Shown: positions 1-9,424, counted from the first letter of the stretch. The stretch: 64,000 bases of DNA from Lactobacillus gasseri ATCC 33323 = JCM 1131 (GCF_000014425.1 NC_008530.1:186001-250000); one strand, 5' to 3'. A program made the numbers and translations. The notes: generated from the sequence alone by a model not told the origin.

Positions 1-1
1 C

Positions 2-1315
2 CATGATCAAAAATTCTTAAAGGCTACAGTTTTAGTTGGATTAGACCCAACCTTTACTGTTAAGGCACATATTATGATGCCAGAGGATCAAGCCTTTAAC
101 TTACTTTCATATATTTTGAACTTCCACTTCTTTGATGAAGAAGCAGAGAAAATTTACAAGAATTCTAAAGTATATGACGAAGGAGATATTTACTTCTACT
201 TCGATCCAAATACTCAAGATGAAGATTATCCTAAGGGATTCGGCGTCTTTGACGCACCACATAACTGTGCTGCAGTCTTCGGCTTACGCTACTTTGGAGA
301 ATTGAAGAAGGGTACTTTAACTCTTGCTTGGGCTATGGCTCACAGAAATGGTTATACTGCTTGTCACGGTGGTGAAAAGTCATTCCACTTTAAGGACAAG
401 GACGATAAGGTATTTGCCTTCTATGGCTTATCTGGTTCAGGTAAATCTACTTTGACTCATGAAATGTACGATGGTAAATATGACATCACTGTTTTACATG
501 ATGACGCATTTATTATTTCTCGTGAAGATGGTTCTTCAGTAGCATTGGAGCCTTCATACTTTGATAAGACTCACGATTATCCAGCAGGTCACCACGAGAC
601 TAAGTACTACACTACAATTATGAACTGTGCAGTTACTCAAGATGAAGATGGTAAGAAAGTTATTGTAACTGAAGACTTACGTAACAACAATGGTCGTGTT
701 ATTAAGACTCGTTACACTTCACCACATAGAGTTGACTACGAAGATGCACCAATTACTGCTCTATTCTGGATTATGAAGGATGGTTCATTACCACCAATCT
801 TAAAAGTTGATGATCCAGTTTTAGCAACAACAATGGGACTTACTTTGGCTACTAAGAGAACTAGTGCTGAAAACTTGCCAAAGGGCTTTGACATGAATAC
901 TTTGGTAATTGAACCATTCGCAGATCCATTCCGCGCATATCCAGTATCTGGCGATTATTCAGACTTCAAGGAATTATTCACTAAGCGTGGAGCTTCTTGT
1001 TACATCTTGAATACTGATGCCTTTATGGGTAAGGACATTCCAAAGGAAGTAACTAAGAAGTTAGTCGAGGATCTTGCTAACGGCAGTATCAAAGATAGTG
1101 ACTGGAAACCATTTGGTAACTTCAAGGGTGTATCTTACTTGCCAATTGAAGGTTATGAAGTTCATCTAGAAGATCCTGAATACCAAAAGACCTTAGCTAA
1201 GAGAATGCAAGACCGCTTAGACTGGTTGAATAAGTACGATGAAGAACATCCTACTCAACCAATCCAAGAAGAAGCTAAGAAGACTTTGGAAGGTATCATT
1301 AAAGAATTAAATTAG
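2..1315 (+). CDS. pckA: Phosphoenolpyruvate carboxykinase (ATP)-like, 5'-truncated by window edge
   Basis: The reading frame is open from base 2, so the gene starts upstream of the window; 437 residues are visible, and family members are about 530-600 residues long. The enzyme interconverts oxaloacetate + ATP and PEP + CO2 + ADP in the cytoplasm. A P-loop of the PEPCK type (GLSGSGKST) is encoded near 425-451, followed about 20 residues later by LHDDAF, which fits the second metal/nucleotide motif. The sequence is divergent from the Escherichia coli type, so the assignment rests on the kinase motifs and overall pattern. The methionine codon at 74 is internal. The gene ends at a hairpin shared with the convergent kup. 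Confidence 0.72.
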   Translation, partial: HDQKFLKATVLVGLDPTFTVKAHIMMPEDQAFNLLSYILNFHFFDEEAEKIYKNSKVYDEGDIYFYFDPNTQDEDYPKGFGVFDAPHNCAAVFGLRYFGELKKGTLTLAWAMAHRNGYTACHGGEKSFHFKDKDDKVFAFYGLSGSGKSTLTHEMYDGKYDITVLHDDAFIISREDGSSVALEPSYFDKTHDYPAGHHETKYYTTIMNCAVTQDEDGKKVIVTEDLRNNNGRVIKTRYTSPHRVDYEDAPITALFWIMKDGSLPPILKVDDPVLATTMGLTLATKRTSAENLPKGFDMNTLVIEPFADPFRAYPVSGDYSDFKELFTKRGASCYILNTDAFMGKDIPKEVTKKLVEDLANGSIKDSDWKPFGNFKGVSYLPIEGYEVHLEDPEYQKTLAKRMQDRLDWLNKYDEEHPTQPIQEEAKKTLEGIIKELN

Positions 1316-1357
1316 TTAATTGAAAAATCCCCTATCAATTTCTATATTAGAACATTG

Positions 1358-1388
1358 AAAAAGCGCATCCCATTGGGATGCGCTTTTT
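1358..1388. terminator. Bidirectional terminator between pckA and kup
   Basis: A 14-bp perfect stem (AAAAAGCGCATCCC with its complement) and a 3-base ATT loop is flanked by A and T runs, so it can stop transcripts from both converging genes. Its core recurs in the terminator at 19961. Confidence 0.88.
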
Positions 1389-1407
1389 GTATATCTATAT
1401 CTATTTA

Positions 1408-3456
1408 TTACTCTTTGAGTTCACCTTCAGCTTGAAGTTTCTTTTTGATATCTTCAAATTTCTTTGGTGCGATACGAGTAATATGTTGTCTTCGTTGATT
1501 TCCTAAGATTAATGGTACACGTTCAATAACTGTATCAGCATAATCTAAGCCAAACCAAGAAGCTGGATTAGAAGAAAGATTTTGAAGCCATACACGTGCT
1601 TCAACTAAGAATTTTTCATAACTTCTAAGTTGCGTTTGTGGACTAATTACATCATTAACGATAACGAATGAAAAATCACCAACATCTCTACCTGGAGTAG
1701 TGGTGTATTCTTGTGGTTGCGATTCAATCGTGCCATCTTTGATTAAATCGTGGACAATTTGACGTAAGTAAACATTAACTTTTTGTTGCTGTTTAAATCC
1801 TAAATATAGTTGAACATTAATTACGTTCTTTGTGCCATAGGTATTAACTGCATATTCAGCAGTAAAAGGTTCATTCGTTACATTTACGGTTACAAACCAA
1901 TAAGCATGAGCACGCTTAGGGCGTTTATCTAAAATTGAATACAGCATATCGCGCTTAATAAACTTGTTGTATTTAACTTTTGCCATGTAGACCAAGTTGG
2001 TTGCATATAGCGGAATACTTTCGTCATGGCTTAAATTGCTTAGCATAGTTGTAAATTCATCTAAACGGACATAAGCATTTTCAGCTTCACGTTTATCACG
2101 AATTTTATTGCCAAAATACCAAATATACATAATTGCCCCAATAAAGGCTGCAATAATTACCGTGACATAACCACCATGTAAGAATTTAGCTAAGCTGGAA
2201 ATCAAGAACATGGTTTCAATTGCACCAAATAAAAGTAAGAAGACTAGTCGCAGGCTCAAGTTAACCTTTCTAAGTGATAAGTATTCAAAGAGCAAAACTG
2301 TCGTCATGAGCATGGTTACGGTAATTGCTAAACCATAAGCTGCTTCCATGTGTTCAGAAGTTCTGAATAAGAAGACAATTCCGATGGTAGCAGCGCAAAG
2401 CATCTTATTAATTGACGGAATAAAAAGCTGTCCTTGTTCAGTAGAAGGGTAAATAATTTTCATTCTTGGTAAAAACTTTAAACCACTAGCTTCAGAAACT
2501 AAGGTGAAGGAACCAGTAATTAAAGCTTGCGAGGCAATAATTGCGGCTAGGGTAGCTAGAATTATTGCAAAGAACTTCCATTGACTTGGCAGAGCTTCAA
2601 AGAATGGGTTAAAGTCTGTCGCACCAGCATGATAATTAGGATTTTCTAAGATCCAAACGCCTTGACCGAGATAATTTAGGGCTAAACAAATAAAAACGTA
2701 AGGCCAAGAGCCCATAATATTACCTTTACCGACGTGTCCCACATCTGAATAAAGGGCTTCTGCACCAGTAGTAGCTAAGAATACTGCTCCTAGAATTAAA
2801 ACACCGACTTTATTAGCTGGACTAAATAAAATTTTTACTGCTAAAAGTGGATTGAGTGCTTCAAGTAAAGACCAGTCATGACTTAAGTTCATAATTCCAG
2901 TTAGTCCTAGGAAAGTAAACCAGACTAGCATGATTGGTCCAAAGGTCTTACCGATAATGCTTGTTCCCATTCTTTGGATAGAGAATAGGAAAAGCAAGAT
3001 GACAATAGTAATCATAATGACACTATTTTGATTTGGTACTGGAATATCGTTACCAAATTTCATGTTTTTAAGACCTTCAATAGCAGTTGTAACAGTAACT
3101 GCTGGTGTTAAAGTACCATCAGCTAGCAAAGCAGCTCCTCCAACTAAGGCAGGGATGACTAGCCATTTAGCCTTTTTTCTAACTAAAGCATAAAGTGAGA
3201 AAATTCCACCTTCGCCGTGGTTAGTTGCTTTAAGGGCAATTAAAACATATTTAACAGTTGTTAAAAGAGTAATCGTCCAAAGAATAAGCGAGATAGAACC
3301 AACAATATATTCGCGGCTAACATGAGCGATTCCACCATTTTCGTTTACGATTGCTTTCATAACATAAAGTGGACTTGTACCAATATCGCCGTAAACAATT
3401 CCAATCGAAACTAAAAGCCCCGCTAAGGTGACTTTTTTACGTAAATTACTATTCAT
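1408..3456 (-). CDS. kup: KUP-family potassium uptake permease
   Basis: This is a 682-residue integral membrane protein that imports K+ with protons. The N-terminus carries the family signature GIVYGDIGTSPLYV (about residues 19-32). Around 12 hydrophobic helices run to about residue 450, followed by a soluble C-terminal region of about 220 residues, which is the normal KUP architecture and length. The start is supported by the ribosome binding site AGAGGAAAG just upstream. The coding start is only about 47 bases beyond a strong hairpin (3503-3533), so either a short promoter lies between them or the hairpin is a leader element. It converges with pckA. Confidence 0.93.
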   Translation of the reverse strand: MNSNLRKKVTLAGLLVSIGIVYGDIGTSPLYVMKAIVNENGGIAHVSREYIVGSISLILWTITLLTTVKYVLIALKATNHGEGGIFSLYALVRKKAKWLVIPALVGGAALLADGTLTPAVTVTTAIEGLKNMKFGNDIPVPNQNSVIMITIVILLFLFSIQRMGTSIIGKTFGPIMLVWFTFLGLTGIMNLSHDWSLLEALNPLLAVKILFSPANKVGVLILGAVFLATTGAEALYSDVGHVGKGNIMGSWPYVFICLALNYLGQGVWILENPNYHAGATDFNPFFEALPSQWKFFAIILATLAAIIASQALITGSFTLVSEASGLKFLPRMKIIYPSTEQGQLFIPSINKMLCAATIGIVFLFRTSEHMEAAYGLAITVTMLMTTVLLFEYLSLRKVNLSLRLVFLLLFGAIETMFLISSLAKFLHGGYVTVIIAAFIGAIMYIWYFGNKIRDKREAENAYVRLDEFTTMLSNLSHDESIPLYATNLVYMAKVKYNKFIKRDMLYSILDKRPKRAHAYWFVTVNVTNEPFTAEYAVNTYGTKNVINVQLYLGFKQQQKVNVYLRQIVHDLIKDGTIESQPQEYTTTPGRDVGDFSFVIVNDVISPQTQLRSYEKFLVEARVWLQNLSSNPASWFGLDYADTVIERVPLILGNQRRQHITRIAPKKFEDIKKKLQAEGELKE

Positions 3457-3502
3457 AATAAGCTTTCCTCTAAAAAGTATTAAATAACATTTGAATAAAC
3501 AA

Positions 3503-3533
3503 AAAAGAATGTATTGTAATAATACATTCTTTT
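3503..3533 (-). terminator. Hairpin upstream of kup, terminator of the preceding gene or leader attenuator
   Basis: A 13-bp perfect stem (AAAAGAATGTATT / AATACATTCTTTT) with a 5-base loop has T runs on both strands. It follows the gene at 3598-4017 in the minus direction and lies directly before kup, so its role could be termination or attenuation. Confidence 0.75.
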
Positions 3534-3597
3534 TATTTTCGTTAGCACTATTTTGGCCCTTTAGAAACCAATATGCAAATAATAAATTGTGATTTTT

Positions 3598-4017
3598 TTA
3601 TGAAAGAGTTTGTTTGATTTCATTACGACGATCAGTGTACCATTTATCCCAATCTTCATAAGTCTTCATGTTTTGTGGGTCTACGCCAGTTTGCTTTTGA
3701 ATATTGTTAAGCATATCCATAAAGCGTTCTGCATGAATATTTAATACGTGCTTAACCAAGTTTTGACGGCTGAAGGCCATATTGTTAGTTAAGTAAGTGT
3801 TAATTTCAATAACATCATGATTACCATCGTAGACGTCCATAATTTCAAGATCACTTTCATCGAATTTTGAAATATAGAAGTTAGCAAATGTCTTTAAGTA
3901 ATCAGGTTGTTCTTTAAATTCAGTAGCCGGCATTTCTACACGATTTGCCTCTGGCATAACTACTTCAAATTCTTCTTTTTCTTGAGTTTCTTCGGTGTTC
4001 TTCTTGTCTTCAGTCAA
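3598..4017 (-). CDS. Uncharacterised acidic cytoplasmic protein (139 aa)
   Basis: I do not recognise the family. The first 35 residues are rich in Glu, Lys and Thr and look disordered. The rest (about 36-139) looks like a mixed, mostly helical domain with the conserved-looking stretches LKTFANFYISKFD and WDKWYTDRRNEIKQ. There is no signal peptide or membrane segment. The start is preceded by a clear AAGGAG site. The gene is probably transcribed with or after the lipoprotein gene at 4104, with an 86-base gap that contains only a weak AATTCAAT/ATTGAATT hairpin (4052-4077). Confidence 0.7.
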   Translation of the reverse strand: MTEDKKNTEETQEKEEFEVVMPEANRVEMPATEFKEQPDYLKTFANFYISKFDESDLEIMDVYDGNHDVIEINTYLTNNMAFSRQNLVKHVLNIHAERFMDMLNNIQKQTGVDPQNMKTYEDWDKWYTDRRNEIKQTLS

Positions 4018-4103
4018 AGTTAAGAGCTCCTTTACTGTCTAGCTGTACAAAAATTCAATATAATCTTACATTGAATTACAAGCAAAAGCAAATTTTGTCA
4101 GGT

Positions 4104-5144
4104 TTATTGAAAGTTTTCTACATCTTGCTTAGTGTATGAATCAATTGTAGTGTGACCGTTATTAGCAGCTGATCTCATGAAGTTAACTACTTTTTGGTCA
4201 GACCAAGAACTAGTGTCAACACCAAGTGAACTTAATTGGTTACGAGTTTGTGCGATTACTCGACCAGTAACTGTTTGACCATCAATCATCATGCCACTAT
4301 TTGAATTTGATGAAGAATTAGTATTTGAACTATTGTTAGCATTGCTATTTGAAGTGGTGGTATGGGATGATTGTTTACTTGCCGCAGAGTTGTTTTGAGT
4401 GTTAGCGGTATTTGAATTATTTTGGCTAGAGTTAGAACTAGTATTGGTATTACTATTATTAGATGAATTAGATTTTGAACTAGTAGATTTGTGTGAAGTA
4501 GTTGCTTCATCGTCATCATTAGCATCTAAATTCTCAGTATTAATATCGTCGTTAACATCTTCACCGTTTAATTTAGCATTAGCAACTTTACGTAAATGTT
4601 TTACATTTTTCTTTACTTTTTTGTAGTACTTACCATTAATGTAAGACAAGTCTAAAATTTGGTCACAAGATTCAACGGTTGCTTGATAATTACCATCACG
4701 ATAGCTTAATTTAGCTTGCTTGTATAAAGGATTGATATCGTGAGTGATATGGTCTTGTACCTTGTTAATGGTCTTATAAAGCTTAGTAGCTTGCTTAGTC
4801 ATTACAGAATAGCCATTGGTCTTGTTAGCTGCCTTGTCTAATTCACCTAAAGCATCTTTAAATTCATACTCTCTAATTTCTTCTTGAGCATCTTTCATAG
4901 CGCCTGCTTGGTCTGCATAGGCTTTTGACTCAGAAGTTGCTTTCACATCGTGAGCATCTTCAAATTTTTCTTCAGCTGCTTCATACTTTTGACTGGAAGC
5001 AGCATCTTTTCCTTGACTCATATAAGTGATGTACTTGTCTGAGCTGTTATTAGATGAACTGTTTGATGATGAATTAGAACATCCAACTGCAAAAAAGGTA
5101 ATAAAGAATGCCATAATGGCAACTCCGATTTTTGATCGTTTCAT
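4104..5144 (-). CDS. Surface lipoprotein with TPR-like region and Ser/Asn/Thr-rich linker
   Basis: A basic N-terminus and hydrophobic core lead to a lipobox (AVGC), with Cys22 as the predicted lipidated residue, so the protein should be anchored on the outer face of the membrane. Residues about 40-180 are helical and read like TPR repeats (for example SSQKYEAAEEKFEDA and YRDGNYQATVESC). Residues about 215-290 are almost entirely Ser, Asn and Thr, a flexible wall-spanning linker. A compact C-terminal module of about 55 residues begins near MMIDGQTV. The substrate or partner is unknown. A similar lipobox-linker-small-domain plan is seen in the protein at 31253-31873. The start is supported by an upstream AGGAGGAAG. 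Confidence 0.8.
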   Translation of the reverse strand: MKRSKIGVAIMAFFITFFAVGCSNSSSNSSSNNSSDKYITYMSQGKDAASSQKYEAAEEKFEDAHDVKATSESKAYADQAGAMKDAQEEIREYEFKDALGELDKAANKTNGYSVMTKQATKLYKTINKVQDHITHDINPLYKQAKLSYRDGNYQATVESCDQILDLSYINGKYYKKVKKNVKHLRKVANAKLNGEDVNDDINTENLDANDDDEATTSHKSTSSKSNSSNNSNTNTSSNSSQNNSNTANTQNNSAASKQSSHTTTSNSNANNSSNTNSSSNSNSGMMIDGQTVTGRVIAQTRNQLSSLGVDTSSWSDQKVVNFMRSAANNGHTTIDSYTKQDVENFQ

Positions 5145-5330
5145 TGTTTCTTCCTCCTATAAAAATGAATTTATCTTACTTAAATTATACCAAATTTCAC
5201 TAGTAAAAAATTGGTTGAAAAAGTTGGCACAATTCTTTGAGATAAATCGTTAGTAATAGTGTAAGGCAATTCACCGGTGATGACTTACAAAACATATTTA
5301 GTTACTAATTAGATTATTAGAGGTAGAAAA

Positions 5331-5540
5331 ATGGAATTTATTTTAAAAGATCAATCAGTTCAATTTACTTTTGCAGGTGAAAAATACAGCAATGGTAAGA
5401 AAAACAGAATTTTGAAGAACGTTAAAAAGCAAGCTAGTGCTGAAGAGGTAATGAAAGTCGGAAATGCCTTGTCTAAATTGCAAAAAGATGCTGGCATCAA
5501 AAGCGCTAGATTAATTTCTTATTCAGATATTCAAGCTTAA
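5331..5540 (+). CDS. DUF1659-like small protein
   Basis: This 69-residue protein matches the general pattern of DUF1659: an N-terminal strand pair, a conserved N-x-L-K-x-V-K region, then a helix (ASAEEVMKVGNALSKLQ). Function is unknown. It is followed 47 bases later by a DUF2922-like gene, a pairing common in Firmicutes, which supports both calls. The ribosome binding site AGAGGTAG lies 7 bases upstream of the ATG. Confidence 0.72.
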   Translation: MEFILKDQSVQFTFAGEKYSNGKKNRILKNVKKQASAEEVMKVGNALSKLQKDAGIKSARLISYSDIQA

Positions 5541-5587
5541 GAAATAAAAGAAAATAATATATAGAAGATTTTTAAGGAGAATTCAAA

Positions 5588-5827
5588 ATGACCACTACTA
5601 AGACTTTAAGACTTACATTTAAAAATGCTAAAAATAAGAAAGTGAACTTATCATTACCTGATGCAGCAGAAAATTTAACCGAAGAAGAGGTTAAAACTGC
5701 CATGAATGAAATCTGTGAAGCTAACTTGTTTGTCAAGGAAGAAGTTGATCAATATCAGGCTCCTTTATCTGCTCAATATGTTGAACGTACAGTTACTTCT
5801 GTGTTTGATGATAGTGAAAAGAACTAG
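5588..5827 (+). CDS. DUF2922-like small protein
   Basis: This 79-residue protein has the DUF2922 pattern: TLRLTFKNAKNKKVNLSLPDAAENLTEEEVKTAMNEI, i.e. a beta hairpin, a D/P-rich turn and a helix, with a Val/Phe-rich tail. It has no known function. An AAGGAG site precedes the ATG. It probably forms a two-gene operon with the DUF1659-like gene and is closed by the hairpin at 5880. Confidence 0.78.
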   Translation: MTTTKTLRLTFKNAKNKKVNLSLPDAAENLTEEEVKTAMNEICEANLFVKEEVDQYQAPLSAQYVERTVTSVFDDSEKN

Positions 5828-5879
5828 AACAATATTTTATGAGATAAGGATCTTAATTAAGTTATTAAATAAACTCTTG

Positions 5880-5909
5880 AAAGGTTAATGTTTCGGCATT
5901 GCCTTTTTT
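5880..5909 (+). terminator. Terminator after DUF2922-like gene
   Basis: An imperfect stem (AAAGG-TTAATG with CATTG-CCTTT, one bulge and a G-T pair) carries a TTTCGG loop and is followed by six T. Confidence 0.7.
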
Positions 5910-5967
5910 ATTTTGAGACGAAAGTATGTAATTTATGTTACTTTTTTATTTCAGAATGTCTGTTCGG

Positions 5968-5996
5968 TTGTATCTGACAACTTGCCACACTACAAT
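5968..5996 (+). promoter_or_regulatory. Promoter of the GH73 gene
   Basis: TTGTAT and TACAAT are separated by exactly 17 bases; the -10 lies about 35 bases upstream of the start codon at 6031. Confidence 0.6.
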
Positions 5997-6030
5997 AAAG
6001 GGTGTATGTAAATTGGAGGGAGTTTAAGCA

Positions 6031-7902
6031 ATGAAAAAAAGAACATTCACTGGTATTGCTACCGCGGCACTTATCACAACTGCCGGTATATCAGTTACCA
6101 ACAACCTTAAACCAGAAAATCCATTAAAAACTGGTGAAGGTACTGTTCAAGCTGCAACATATCAACAAGAATTTTTAAACAAAGCTATTCCAGCTGCTAC
6201 AACTGCATCATCTAAGTATGGTACTTATACTTCAGTTATGCTTGCTCAAGCAGCTGTTGAATCAGCTTGGGGTCAATCAGGTTTGGCACAAGCACCTAAT
6301 AATAACTTATTTGGTATTAAAGGCTCTTACAAGGGTCAATCAGTAAACATGAATACTGGCGAGTATGGCAGCAATGGTTATTACACTACTAACGCTGGAT
6401 TTAGAAAGTATCCATCATATACTGAGTCATTTGAAGATAATGGCTCTTTGTTACGTAACCAAATGGGTAACTACTACTCTGGTACTTGGGTAGAAAATTC
6501 AAATAATTATGCTCAAGCAACTCAAAATGGTTTACAAGGTAAGTATGCAACTGCGCCAAACTATGCTAAGACACTTAACAGCGTTATCGCAGCTAATGGA
6601 TTTGATAAGTACGATCCCGTTACCCAAGTTGTTAACGAAAACCGTACAGTTGCACAAACCACACCAATTATGAGTGCACCAGTTGACGCTAGTGTTGGTA
6701 CTCAAGTTGGTACTGCAAGAACTGGTCAAAATGTAAATGTTACTAAGTACATCACTTATAACAATGGTGTTAAGCGTGCATATATTGGTACTGGCTGGAT
6801 TAATGCACTTGCATTTAGCCCAATTACTACTAATACTACTGCAAACAATGCAGCTACTAACAAACAAGTTAGTCAAACAGTTAAAACGCCAGTAGCCCAA
6901 ACTCAACAAGCTAAGAGTCAAGCACCTGCAGCTCCAGTTAAAACTGCAACTGTAACGGTAAAAGCAAAGAGTGCAGCTGAAGTTAAAACTCCAGTCCAAA
7001 CCAACACTTTAAACGTTAAGACTGAAAATAAAGTAGCACAACCTGTAAAACAATTAGCTACTTCATTAGCTGTAGCTCCAGCTAAGAAAGAAGTTAAGAA
7101 GGAAGTTATTAAAGCTGAACCAGCTAAGACAACTCCTGTAAAGGCTGCGTCTACTAAAGTTGAAACTAAACAAATTAAACCTGCAACTCCAGCAGTTAAA
7201 ACTACTGATACAGTTAAAAAGGTTGAAACTCCAACAGTTAAACCAGTTGAGTCTGTAAAGAAGGAATCAACTCCAGTTGTTAAGACTGCTCCAGTTACTG
7301 TAACTAAAGAAGCTGCCAAGACCACTGAAGCTCCAGTAGTTAAACCTAAGAAAGTTGAAGTTAAGGAAGTTAAGACAACTCCAGTAACTACTAGTGCTAA
7401 AACTGTTGTCAAGCCTGTTCAAAGCTACCAAAATGTTGTTGCAAACAATAACTATGGTACTCAATGGATCAGTACTAATACTGCTCCTAAGGCTGCATCT
7501 ACTGTTTTAGTTAAGGTTACTAAGACTGTTGACGTTTTATCAGCACCAGATGGTCAAAAGTTAAATCAACAAGTTGAAGCTGGCTCAGAGTTCGTTGTTA
7601 TTGCTTCTAAATACTACAACGGTAACTTATATTACGAAATTAGCAACGGTAAATGGATTATGGCAAAATATACTACTCAAGAAGCACAAATTACTGCAAA
7701 ATCTGGTGTATTAACTATTAATTCTAAGCCAGATTACGGTGTGCCAGTATGGCGTGTGCCAGGTCAAGATCAAGTTTCAGGTAAATTCTTGAAAGATGGC
7801 TCAAGTTGGAGATACTTCCGTGTAGCTAATGTTCATGGACAAACTTGGTATGACCTTGGCGGAAATCAATGGGTATCTGCCAAGTCTGTATTAGTTCGTT
7901 AA
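6031..7902 (+). CDS. Secreted N-acetylglucosaminidase (GH73) with wall-binding modules
   Basis: A signal peptide of about 42 residues probably ends at VQA-AT. The GH73 glucosaminidase domain spans about 43-195 and holds the catalytic Glu77 in LAQAAVESAWGQSGLA; it cleaves peptidoglycan glycan strands. A small SH3/SLAP-like segment (about 200-265, ending GTGWINALAF) follows. Residues about 270-465 form a low-complexity Lys/Val/Pro/Thr/Ala linker, and about 490-623 carry two further beta-rich modules ending in the paired GKWIMAK and GNQWVSAK segments, which probably bind the wall or its polymers. An AGGGAG site supports the start. It lies in tandem with the GH25 gene downstream, so the two probably work together in cell separation or turnover. 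Confidence 0.85.
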   Translation: MKKRTFTGIATAALITTAGISVTNNLKPENPLKTGEGTVQAATYQQEFLNKAIPAATTASSKYGTYTSVMLAQAAVESAWGQSGLAQAPNNNLFGIKGSYKGQSVNMNTGEYGSNGYYTTNAGFRKYPSYTESFEDNGSLLRNQMGNYYSGTWVENSNNYAQATQNGLQGKYATAPNYAKTLNSVIAANGFDKYDPVTQVVNENRTVAQTTPIMSAPVDASVGTQVGTARTGQNVNVTKYITYNNGVKRAYIGTGWINALAFSPITTNTTANNAATNKQVSQTVKTPVAQTQQAKSQAPAAPVKTATVTVKAKSAAEVKTPVQTNTLNVKTENKVAQPVKQLATSLAVAPAKKEVKKEVIKAEPAKTTPVKAASTKVETKQIKPATPAVKTTDTVKKVETPTVKPVESVKKESTPVVKTAPVTVTKEAAKTTEAPVVKPKKVEVKEVKTTPVTTSAKTVVKPVQSYQNVVANNNYGTQWISTNTAPKAASTVLVKVTKTVDVLSAPDGQKLNQQVEAGSEFVVIASKYYNGNLYYEISNGKWIMAKYTTQEAQITAKSGVLTINSKPDYGVPVWRVPGQDQVSGKFLKDGSSWRYFRVANVHGQTWYDLGGNQWVSAKSVLVR

Positions 7903-7957
7903 TGTATAATTGGGATAGAATTTAATTCATTAAAATTTTTTGGAGGAGAAGTTTTTA

Positions 7958-9403
7958 ATGCGTTCAACAAATAAAAGATTTATTAGTGCCTTAGCTTGTG
8001 CTAGTGCTATGACAGCTTTAGCAATTGCCGATCCAATGGGTGTTACTAAGACTCATCAAGTAGTACAAGCTGCAACTGATAATGTACCTGCAAGATCTGC
8101 AGGTGTGGATGTTGCAAGCTGGCAAGGTACTAATTTGACTCAACAAGCTAAGTCAGGTGCTAAATTTACTGTAGTTAAAGTATCTGAAAGTACAAACTAC
8201 CAAAACCCTCATGCTCAAGGTCAAATTAATAGTGCTGAACAAAACAATATGATGCCAATGGGTTACCACTATGCTCACTTTGGTGCAGATAGCAACAGAG
8301 CTGTTCAAGAAGGTAACTATGCTGTTAGTTCAGCTCAACAAGCTGGTTTACCACAAGGTTCATATTTAGCAGCTGACTGGGAACAAGATGCTCATAACAA
8401 CACTAATGGTGGTCGTGAAGCAAGTGCTAATGCAATTACTAGCTTTATGGATACTGTTCACAATGGTGGTTATAACCCAATGCTTTATTCAAGTGAATGG
8501 TTATTAAAGGCTAAGGTTGATACTAATAAGGTTACTCAAAAGTATCCAAATTCATTGTGGGTAGCAGCTTATAAAACTATGGGCCGTCAAGATCAACCTG
8601 ATTATAACTACTTCCCATCAATGAGTAATGTTGCTATTTGGCAGTATACTCCAAACTGGCGTGGTCAAAACGTTGACGGAAATGTTAATGTACTTCCTCT
8701 TTCAAATAAGAGTAACAACGCTAACCAAGCTAATACCAACACTTTAAACGTTAATACTAATGGTCAAAGCAGTAGTCAAGCACCTGCAAATCCAGTTGTT
8801 AACACTTCTAATAAGGTAGTTGATACTAATTGGGTTAAGCAAGAAGGTACTTTCACTACCGGTGGCGCAATTAACTTGAGAACTGGTGCAAGTACTAATA
8901 GTAGTATCATTGCTCAACTTCCAGCAAACAGTGAAGTAAAGTATGATGCTTATAGTACTAAGGGTAACTATACATGGTTGAGACAACCACGTGCTAACAA
9001 CCAATATGGTTACTTAGTAGGACGTGCAAATGGACAAGATTGGGGTACTTTTAAAGTTGCTCCAGTTGCTAACCATGTAACAAAACCAACAACTAACACA
9101 GCTAAGCCAGCTCAAAATGTTAACAAGCCAAGTCAACCAGTACACGTAAATACAAATAATAATGTAAACAATAACTGGACTAAGCAAAATGGTGTATTTA
9201 TCACTGGTGGAGCAATTAACTTGAGAACTGGTGCCAGCACCAATAGTAAGGTAATTGCATTATTGCCAACAAACACTGAAATTAAGTACGATGCTTACCG
9301 TACTACAGGCCAATACACTTGGTTAAGACAACCACGTGCCAATGGTCAATATGGCTACTTAGTAGGTCGCTTAAACAACCAAGCATGGGGAACTTACAGA
9401 TAG
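7958..9403 (+). CDS. Secreted GH25 lysozyme-like muramidase with two C-terminal SH3-type repeats
   Basis: The start is set at ATG 7958 because the in-frame TTG at 7940 lies within the GGAGGAG ribosome binding site. A signal peptide (about 1-39) precedes a GH25 domain (about 46-255) with the family landmarks AGVDVASWQG (Asp51) and AADWEQD (Asp140, Glu142). Two near-identical modules of about 75 residues follow (about 290-365 and 405-481), each with GGAINLRTGAS and TWLRQPRAN, typical of wall-binding SH3 domains. It hydrolyses muramic acid-GlcNAc bonds of peptidoglycan. No terminator separates it from the GH73 gene, so co-transcription is possible, although a TATAAT-like box sits in the gap. Confidence 0.9.
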   Translation: MRSTNKRFISALACASAMTALAIADPMGVTKTHQVVQAATDNVPARSAGVDVASWQGTNLTQQAKSGAKFTVVKVSESTNYQNPHAQGQINSAEQNNMMPMGYHYAHFGADSNRAVQEGNYAVSSAQQAGLPQGSYLAADWEQDAHNNTNGGREASANAITSFMDTVHNGGYNPMLYSSEWLLKAKVDTNKVTQKYPNSLWVAAYKTMGRQDQPDYNYFPSMSNVAIWQYTPNWRGQNVDGNVNVLPLSNKSNNANQANTNTLNVNTNGQSSSQAPANPVVNTSNKVVDTNWVKQEGTFTTGGAINLRTGASTNSSIIAQLPANSEVKYDAYSTKGNYTWLRQPRANNQYGYLVGRANGQDWGTFKVAPVANHVTKPTTNTAKPAQNVNKPSQPVHVNTNNNVNNNWTKQNGVFITGGAINLRTGASTNSKVIALLPTNTEIKYDAYRTTGQYTWLRQPRANGQYGYLVGRLNNQAWGTYR

Positions 9404-9424
9404 TTTAAAAAAATGAATAATCTG

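Noticed and set aside
4289-4626. Open frames on both strands within the lipoprotein gene
   Set aside because: They come from the Ser/Asn/Thr repeat region read in other frames, as Leu/Ile/Val-rich sequence without starts or sites.
5271-5280. TCACCGGTGA palindrome upstream of the DUF1659-like gene
   Set aside because: It resembles the centre of a LacI-type operator but is only 10 bases, single, and does not match the TGATACCGGTAACA sites.
6532-7464. Minus-strand open frames of 65-164 codons across the GH73 gene
   Set aside because: They mirror the repetitive Lys/Val/Thr/Pro-rich linker and the GH73 domain on the other strand, have no ribosome binding sites, and give low-complexity products.
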